From Actinomycetes bacterium (GTDB lineage Bacteria > Actinomycetota > Thermoleophilia > BMS3ABIN01): a DNA stretch of 8,837 nt. The stretch's first letter is position 1, and the number at the start of each line of letters is the position of its first letter. The notes under the pieces were generated by a model. That model saw only the letters and a program-made list of their open reading frames with translations. It did no database searches and was not told the origin of the DNA. A program made the position numbers and the translations under genes. Of this stretch, positions 6,193 through 8,837 are shown one piece after another. The stretch spans positions 1 to 8,837 of the forward strand of contig JAJYLK010000031.1 in NCBI GenBank assembly GCA_021787775.1. The letters run 5' to 3'.

Positions 6193-6936
6193 TTAGCCGA
6201 CGAAATCGACATAACCGGCACGAACGGCGTAGGCCACCGCTTCCAGCTTGCTGTGCACGCCGAGTTTGCCCAGGATGTTCTGGATGTGGTTGCGCGTCGT
6301 CGTGGGGCTGATGTAGAGCTGCCTGGAGATGACATCATTGTTCAGACCTCGCGCCAGCAGCTGCAGGATCTCCAGTTCGCGCCGGGTAAGCCGGGTGATC
6401 GCCTTGCTGCCATCGCCGTCGGCCTCGTCCGCGAAGCCTTCGCCGTTGCTGAGGGGGTTTGGCTGCTCGTAGTGCTGCACGGCGGCGCGCACATGTTTTG
6501 CAAGCGCTTCCAGCTTGCTGTTCTTGTGACGCAGCCGGTCATATGCCAGTTTGATCCTGATCGCGGCGCCGATCCGGGCCAGCAGCTCATCCCGTTCGAA
6601 AGGCTTGGCCAGAAAGTCATGGGCACCGATCTCGAAGCCGGCCACCTTGTCCTCGATGCTCGGTTTTTCATGGATGAAGATCACGGGGACATGCTTGAGA
6701 ACGTTGTCGGACTTGAGTGCCTTGCAGACCTCATGACCGCTCATCACGGGCATATCGACGTCGAGGACGATGACGTCGGGATGTTCGTCGCGCGCGATCT
6801 GATTGGCGGCGGAGCCGTCTACAGCCGTGTGCACGCGGTAGCCCGCTTTGGTGAGACACTCCTTTGTGAGGTGAAGCACCTCCGGATCGTCATCGACGAC
6901 CAGAACGGTTTCGTTCGGCATCTCTCCCACCCGCAT
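6193..6936 (-). CDS. Orphan response regulator, REC plus LuxR-type HTH
   Basis: Predicted DNA-binding regulator of 247 aa. I chose the ATG at 6936-6934 because GGAAGG (6949-6944) sits 7 bases upstream; a TTG at 6951 would add five residues, and an ATG at 6921 is an alternative. The REC domain (about 9-125) has the acidic triplet in VLVVDDDPEVL, phospho-acceptor Asp59 in IVLDVDMPVMSG, and Lys111 in DFLAKPF. The usual Ser/Thr switch after strand 4 is replaced by His89 (VIFIHEKP), which is unusual. A helical, charged linker of about 55 residues follows. The LuxR-type HTH (about 182-240) reads LTRRELEILQLLARGL, then ISRQLYISPTTTRNHI and ILGKLGV. No kinase adjoins it in the same orientation. It is convergent with the kinase/regulator operon and follows the fumarase operon but has its own promoter. 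Signal and targets are unknown; cross-talk with the nearby kinase is possible. Confidence 0.92.
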   Translation of the reverse strand: MRVGEMPNETVLVVDDDPEVLHLTKECLTKAGYRVHTAVDGSAANQIARDEHPDVIVLDVDMPVMSGHEVCKALKSDNVLKHVPVIFIHEKPSIEDKVAGFEIGAHDFLAKPFERDELLARIGAAIRIKLAYDRLRHKNSKLEALAKHVRAAVQHYEQPNPLSNGEGFADEADGDGSKAITRLTRRELEILQLLARGLNNDVISRQLYISPTTTRNHIQNILGKLGVHSKLEAVAYAVRAGYVDFVG

Positions 6937-6964
6937 CGTCCGACCTTCCAAACACCGCCGCCAT

Positions 6965-6993
6965 CCGCCCGCCCGGCCGAGCCGGGAAGGCGG
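6965..6993 (-). promoter_or_regulatory. GC-rich hairpin in the orphan regulator leader
   Basis: CCCGGC (6972-6977) pairs with GCCGGG (6981-6986) around 3 bases. An outer CCGCC (6965-6969) pairs with GGCGG (6989-6993) across a 2x2 internal loop. On the minus strand it lies about 15 bases upstream of the SD at 6949-6944 and could influence ribosome access. Its regulatory role is inference. Confidence 0.4.
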
Positions 6994-7077
6994 GACGGCG
7001 ACGGTTCCGTTTCAACTGCAACATCACGACCGCTTCTGTCCCTACCGAACAAACAACTCTTCAAAAGAAGCCGTTTT

Positions 7078-7106
7078 AGTATACAAAAATAATCGGGATT
7101 TGTCAG
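7078..7106 (-). promoter_or_regulatory. Sigma70-like promoter of the orphan regulator
   Basis: Read on the minus strand, CTGACA (7106-7101) and TATACT (7083-7078) are separated by exactly 17 bases and match the consensus at 5 of 6 positions each. Transcription would start near 7071, leaving a leader of about 135 bases. The -35 element is about 50 bases past the fumarase beta stop, so the regulator can be expressed separately from that operon. Confidence 0.7.
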
Positions 7107-7157
7107 TTTGAAGGATAATTTTTTTTGATCAGAAACATGGTGAAACTTCTTCAGGGG

Positions 7158-7706
7158 TCAGCGCCGGTAACGTTCCCGGCCGCTGCGGTAGAGATCGCCG
7201 CCGTGCGCGTCGATGATCACGATGGCAGGGAATTCCACCACATCAAACCGGTAGATGGCTTCGGGGCCGAGTTCGGGGTAAGCCACCGTTCCGGCCTTTG
7301 TCACCCGCTCGGCCAGCAGCGCCCCGGCGCCGCCCACGGCAGCCAGGTAAACGGCACCGCTCTCCCGGATGGCCGCAGCCACCTCCGGGCTTCGCTCCCC
7401 CTTGCCGATCAGGGCGCGAACGCCGCGCGAGAGGATTGCGGTGGTGTAGGCATCCATGCGGGAGCTCGTCGTCGGCCCCGCGGAACCCACCGCCCGCCCC
7501 GGTGAAGCCGGCGTGGGTCCGACGTAGTAGATGATCTGGCCCGCAAGCTCGACTGGCAGCTCCTCACCGCGTTCGATCAGGGCGGCCAGCCGGCTGTGAG
7601 CAGCGTCGCGCGCGGTGTAGATCGTGCCGGTGATGAGCACCTGGTCCCCGACTCTGAGCGCCCGGGTGTCTTCTGGGGTTAGCGGCGGCTTGAGCATCAC
7701 GCTCAT
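7158..7706 (-). CDS. fumB-like (ttdB family): Class I fumarate hydratase, beta subunit (C-terminal domain)
   Basis: Small subunit, 182 aa, of the two-subunit Fe-S fumarase / L-tartrate dehydratase family. With the alpha subunit it catalyses reversible hydration of fumarate to malate in the cytoplasm. The start is ATG 7706-7704, one base after the alpha stop, with GGGAAG upstream; a second ATG lies three codons on. Family motifs are TARDAAHSRL (31-40), GPTTSSRMDAYT (77-88), IGKG (100-103), and GPEAIYRFDVVEFPA followed by IIDAHGGDLY near the C-terminus. The length is normal for the family (about 180-190 aa). Translation is likely coupled to the alpha subunit. Sequence alone does not separate fumarase from tartrate dehydratase, but the malic enzyme neighbour favours fumarase. 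No clear terminator follows before the orphan regulator promoter. Confidence 0.92.
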   Translation of the reverse strand: MSVMLKPPLTPEDTRALRVGDQVLITGTIYTARDAAHSRLAALIERGEELPVELAGQIIYYVGPTPASPGRAVGSAGPTTSSRMDAYTTAILSRGVRALIGKGERSPEVAAAIRESGAVYLAAVGGAGALLAERVTKAGTVAYPELGPEAIYRFDVVEFPAIVIIDAHGGDLYRSGRERYRR

Positions 7707-7707
7707 G

Positions 7708-8553
7708 TCAGATGCTTCCCGAGGCGCGCCTGGCTGAGTTGCACTGGATACCGATCGCCACGGGCAGCGAGGCAATGTGGCAGGGCTCCTCCTCGAGCGC
7801 CACGCCGAGGCAGGTTATCCGGCCGCCGAAACCGCCGGGGCCGATGCCGAGGTCGTTGACCCGGTCCAGGATCTGCTGTTCCAGCCCCGCGAGCGCCGGA
7901 TCGGGATTCGCCTCCTTCGCCCGCCGCAGCATCGCTTTCTTGCTGAGCACCGCAGCCCGGTCCATGGTGCCGCCCACACCGATGCCAAGAAAGATCGGCG
8001 GGCAGGGGCTGGCGCCGGCGCGGCTGACCGTGTCGACGGCGAAATCGATCAGTCCCGGCACGCCGTCGGCCGGCTTGAGCATGACCAGACGGCTCATGTT
8101 CTCGCTGCCGGCGCCTTTTGGCAGGACCGTGATCCGGACCGCATCGCCCTCGACCAGATCGAGGTGCAGCACCGCGGGCGTGTTGTCGCCGGTGTTCTGA
8201 CGCCGGAAGCAGGGCCCGGCGACCACGGAAGCGCGCAGGTACCCTTCCCGCTGCGCGCGGGCGACGCCGGCGTCGACAGCCGCGGCCAGCGGACCGCCGC
8301 TGATGTGCACGTCACGGCCCAGCTCGATGAATACAACCGCCAGGCCGGTATCCTGGCACAGCGGGACGCGGTTGCGCCCGGCGATGCGGGAATTTTCCAG
8401 CAGAGTCTCCAGCACGGCGCGCCCCTGCGGGGATTCCTCGGCGGCGAGCGCCGCCTCCAGCGCCGCGACCACGTCGGCGGGCAGACTGAAATTGGCTTCC
8501 TGGTATAGTTTTGCCACCATGTCGGTGACCGCGGCCGCGCTGACCTCTTTCAT
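7708..8553 (-). CDS. fumA-like (ttdA family): Class I fumarate hydratase, alpha subunit (Fe-S, N-terminal domain)
   Basis: Large subunit, 281 aa, carrying the oxygen-sensitive [4Fe-4S] cluster. Visible motifs are VPLCQDTGLAVVFIELG (Cys66), AGPCFRRQNTGDNTPAV (112-128), SPCPPIFLGIGVGGTMDRA (Cys184), KKAMLR (205-210), and the C-terminal LPVAIGIQCNSAR (Cys271). Cys66, Cys184 and Cys271 are the likely cluster ligands by comparison with the family, where the three cysteines have similar spacing. The ATG at 8553 is preceded by a G-rich run and lies 2 bases after the malic enzyme stop. The TGA at 7710-7708 is separated by one base from the beta subunit ATG. The length matches the separate alpha subunits of two-gene fumarases. 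The tight packing indicates one transcript, malic enzyme-fumA-fumB. L-tartrate dehydratase is the alternative assignment. Confidence 0.95.
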   Translation of the reverse strand: MKEVSAAAVTDMVAKLYQEANFSLPADVVAALEAALAAEESPQGRAVLETLLENSRIAGRNRVPLCQDTGLAVVFIELGRDVHISGGPLAAAVDAGVARAQREGYLRASVVAGPCFRRQNTGDNTPAVLHLDLVEGDAVRITVLPKGAGSENMSRLVMLKPADGVPGLIDFAVDTVSRAGASPCPPIFLGIGVGGTMDRAAVLSKKAMLRRAKEANPDPALAGLEQQILDRVNDLGIGPGGFGGRITCLGVALEEEPCHIASLPVAIGIQCNSARRASGSI

Positions 8554-8555
8554 GG

Positions 8556-8837
8556 CTACCCCCCGAGACCCAGCATCCGGCGCGCCCCGGCGGCGACATC
8601 TTCCGGCGGCCGTGGCTCCCGGGCCACGCCGCTTGCCACTGCCGCAGCCGCCACCGCAGCCGCCACCGCCGGCGCCACCCTCAGGTCGAAGGCAGGCGGG
8701 ATGATGAACTCCGGTCCCAGCCGCTCACCGACCAGATCGGCCAGCGCCGTCGCCGCTGCCATCTTCATCTCGAGGTTGATTACGGCGGCGCGCACATCCA
8801 GGGCTCCCCGGAAGATGCCCGGAAAACCCAGGACATT
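8556..8837 (-). CDS. NAD(P)-dependent malic enzyme, C-terminal part (runs off the window)
   Basis: The last 93 codons of a malic enzyme, which oxidatively decarboxylates malate to pyruvate and CO2 in the cytoplasm. The visible part opens [17 protein letters not shown], a strongly conserved segment near the C-terminus of bacterial malic enzymes, then [17 protein letters not shown] and [15 protein letters not shown], ending in an Ala-rich tail (MLGLGG). The catalytic and NAD-binding regions lie beyond 8837 and cannot be assessed. The TAG stop at 8558-8556 is 2 bases from the fumarase alpha start. Together the operon links pyruvate, malate and fumarate. Cofactor preference cannot be judged from this fragment. 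Confidence 0.93.
   Translation of the reverse strand, partial: NVLGFPGIFRGALDVRAAVINLEMKMAAATALADLVGERLGPEFIIPPAFDLRVAPAVAAAVAAAAVASGVAREPRPPEDVAAGARRMLGLGG

Noticed and set aside
6166..7092. 308-codon open frame on the plus strand
   Set aside because: It is fully antisense to the orphan regulator, whose REC and HTH motifs are clear. The plus frame has no known motif and is typical of GC-rich antisense shadow.
7777..8508. 243-codon plus-strand frame
   Set aside because: It lies antisense to the fumarase alpha gene, whose family motifs fix the coding strand.

Overview
The window comes from a GC-rich bacterium whose taxon I cannot fix. It encodes a lipobox lipoprotein, a NarL/DesK-type two-component system, a second NarL-type response regulator, and a malic enzyme / two-subunit class I (Fe-S) fumarase operon. 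Such fumarases are frequent in anaerobic or facultative lineages, so an anaerobe-leaning deltaproteobacterial or actinobacterial-type genome would fit; that is inference only. The first ~490 bases are clearly more AT-rich than the rest.

Layout: (1) 1-490, an AT-richer segment with one unrecognised ORF of doubtful status. (2) 536-2227 (+), a large secreted lipoprotein with a ZU5-like beta domain and an unrecognised C-terminal part. (3) 2228-2824, a mobile-element graveyard: a frameshifted, truncated IS5-type transposase remnant on the minus strand, then sequence in which I see no gene. (4) 2825-5684 (+), a sigma70-like promoter, a 697-aa membrane histidine kinase and a NarL-type response regulator overlapping it by ATGA. 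The kinase is unusual: after a complete sensor/DHp/ATPase unit it carries a second membrane domain and a second, degenerate DHp-like helix with no ATPase. (5) 5685-6192, a 500-base convergent intergenic region holding several hairpins, including a very strong bidirectional terminator. (6) 6193-7106 (-), an orphan REC-LuxR response regulator with its own near-consensus promoter and a ~135-nt leader containing a GC-rich hairpin. (7) 7158-8837 (-), a tightly packed operon: malic enzyme (3' end only), then fumarase alpha and beta subunits.

How the genes fit together: the kinase and its overlapping regulator form an evident signalling pair. The convergent orphan regulator lies downstream of the fumarase operon but has its own promoter, so it may be an independent or cross-talking output. 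Malic enzyme plus fumarase interconvert pyruvate/malate/fumarate (C4-dicarboxylate metabolism). No target of either regulator can be read from the sequence. The most unusual item is the tandem kinase/pseudokinase-like fusion.
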